From: UBA1479 sp963976055
GTDB lineage: Bacteria; Pseudomonadota; Alphaproteobacteria; Rhodospirillales; Casp-alpha2
DNA: 64,000 nucleotides
NCBI GenBank assembly: GCA_963976055.1
Contig: CAXBJB010000009.1
Coordinates: forward strand, 1-64,000
Direction of reading: 5' to 3'
Below, piece by piece: positions 63,658 to 64,000 of the stretch (the stretch's first letter is position 1; every line of letters begins with the position of its first letter). The translations under genes and the position numbers were made by a program. A model generated the notes under the pieces. That model saw only the letters and a program-made list of their open reading frames with translations, had not been told where the DNA came from and did not search any database.

Positions 63658-64000
63658 ATGACGGGCATTACCCGCCAATTGGCTGAATTCGCAGCCGGCC
63701 TGACCTATGACAAGCTGCCGGCCGGAATCGCGGCCCGCACCAAGCTTCTGATCCTCGACGTCGCCGGCATCATGGTCCGCGCGCGGCACGACGCGGAAAG
63801 CACCGCCAGTCTGGTCAGCGCGGTCGAGCGCTTGGGCCAGGTCGCGGGCAACTGTTCGGTGCTTGGCGACGGGCGCGGCTACACGCCCATGGCGGCGGCG
63901 CTGGTCAACGGCTCGCTCGCCCATTCGCTGGATTTCGACGACACCCATGCGGAAGCTTCCCTGCATTCCTCCGCACCCATCGTGCCGGCGGTCCTGGCGG
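63658..64000 (+). CDS. MmgE/PrpD family protein, cut by the window end
   Basis: The frame from ATG 63658 is open to the window edge (114 codons). The start TGITRQLAEFAAGLTYDKLP and later ILDVAGIMVRARHD, then GYTPMAAALVNGSLAHSLDFDDTH, match the MmgE/PrpD family (2-methylcitrate dehydratase-like). A ribosome site GGAGGAAACC precedes the ATG. It is divergent from the LysR gene. The C-terminal part and further operon genes are outside the window. Confidence 0.88.
   Translation, partial: MTGITRQLAEFAAGLTYDKLPAGIAARTKLLILDVAGIMVRARHDAESTASLVSAVERLGQVAGNCSVLGDGRGYTPMAAALVNGSLAHSLDFDDTHAEASLHSSAPIVPAVLA

Noticed and set aside
1..64000. CRISPR arrays, tRNA or rRNA genes, prophage or integrase genes
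   Set aside because: No regularly spaced repeats, cloverleaf-like segments, rRNA-like stretches or recombinase motifs were found by reading.

Overview
The window is a 64 kb piece of a GC-rich (roughly 65%) alphaproteobacterial chromosome. A C4-pathway 5-aminolevulinate synthase (hemA), FNR-type boxes of the TTGAY-N4-RTCAA kind, a GlnK/Amt pair and many Bug/TTT, Dpp and CaiB-type catabolic genes fit a free-living, metabolically broad Rhodospirillales-like organism; the exact genus cannot be told. No rRNA, tRNA, CRISPR array, phage or plasmid backbone was seen.

Layout. 0-6 kb: class III CoA-transferase, SDR, benzoylformate-decarboxylase-like ThDP enzyme, divergent UbiX-like protein and a secreted protein with a duplicated six-cysteine module, then an HDAC-like deacetylase. 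6-12 kb: MFS transporter, Na/Pi cotransporter, Crp/Fnr regulator and a sulfur-type membrane operon (DUF2892, two YeeE/YedE halves). 12-21 kb: housekeeping (SlyD-like FKBP, formyltransferase-like, MBL hydrolase, rimO, SSS symporter, hemA and followers). 21.2-22.5 kb: a low-GC islet. 22.5-30 kb: acyl-CoA dehydrogenase with an acyl-CoA synthetase, RidA, a MITE-like palindromic element, an alkaline-phosphatase-superfamily enzyme, an NMT1-like protein and an MFS carrier. 30-36 kb: a chemoreceptor gene broken by one amber codon, then two divergent catabolic operons (monooxygenase-fold protein; RraA plus FMN hydroxyacid oxidase; CMD plus beta-hydroxyacid dehydrogenase). 36-43.6 kb: complete Dpp-type ABC operon followed by an MlrC-like peptidase. 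43.8-52 kb: CitE-like lyase, SDR, LigK-like aldolase, LigJ-like hydratase and a TctABC tripartite tricarboxylate transporter, with a LysR regulator that carries two HTH domains. 52-64 kb: hydratases, HAD, GNAT, PEP-mutase-family lyase, TauD-like dioxygenase, a LOV-like GGDEF protein, amt-glnK, hydroxypyruvate isomerase, LysR and the start of an MmgE/PrpD gene.

Two dispersed regulatory themes tie the window together. First, a palindrome ATTGTATACAAT (core TGTATACA) occurs in front of five catabolic units (about 3.8, 22.5, 32.9, 36.0 and 55.6 kb), suggesting one GntR/FCD-type repressor, not encoded here. Its targets include a 2-hydroxyacid oxidase and a 2-oxoacid decarboxylase of the mandelate-pathway families. 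Second, four FNR-type boxes (10.08, 17.74, 30.49, 53.98 kb) each have a plausible -10 element about 28 bp from the box centre, as in class II FNR promoters; the targets are the DUF2892/YeeE operon, hemA, a host-attachment-family protein and a glycine/alanine-rich membrane protein. The Crp/Fnr protein encoded at 9.4-10.0 kb has the FNR-type E..SR recognition helix but no iron-sulfur cysteines, and is a candidate reader of these boxes.

All functional calls come from reading motifs and remembered family sequences; no database search was run.
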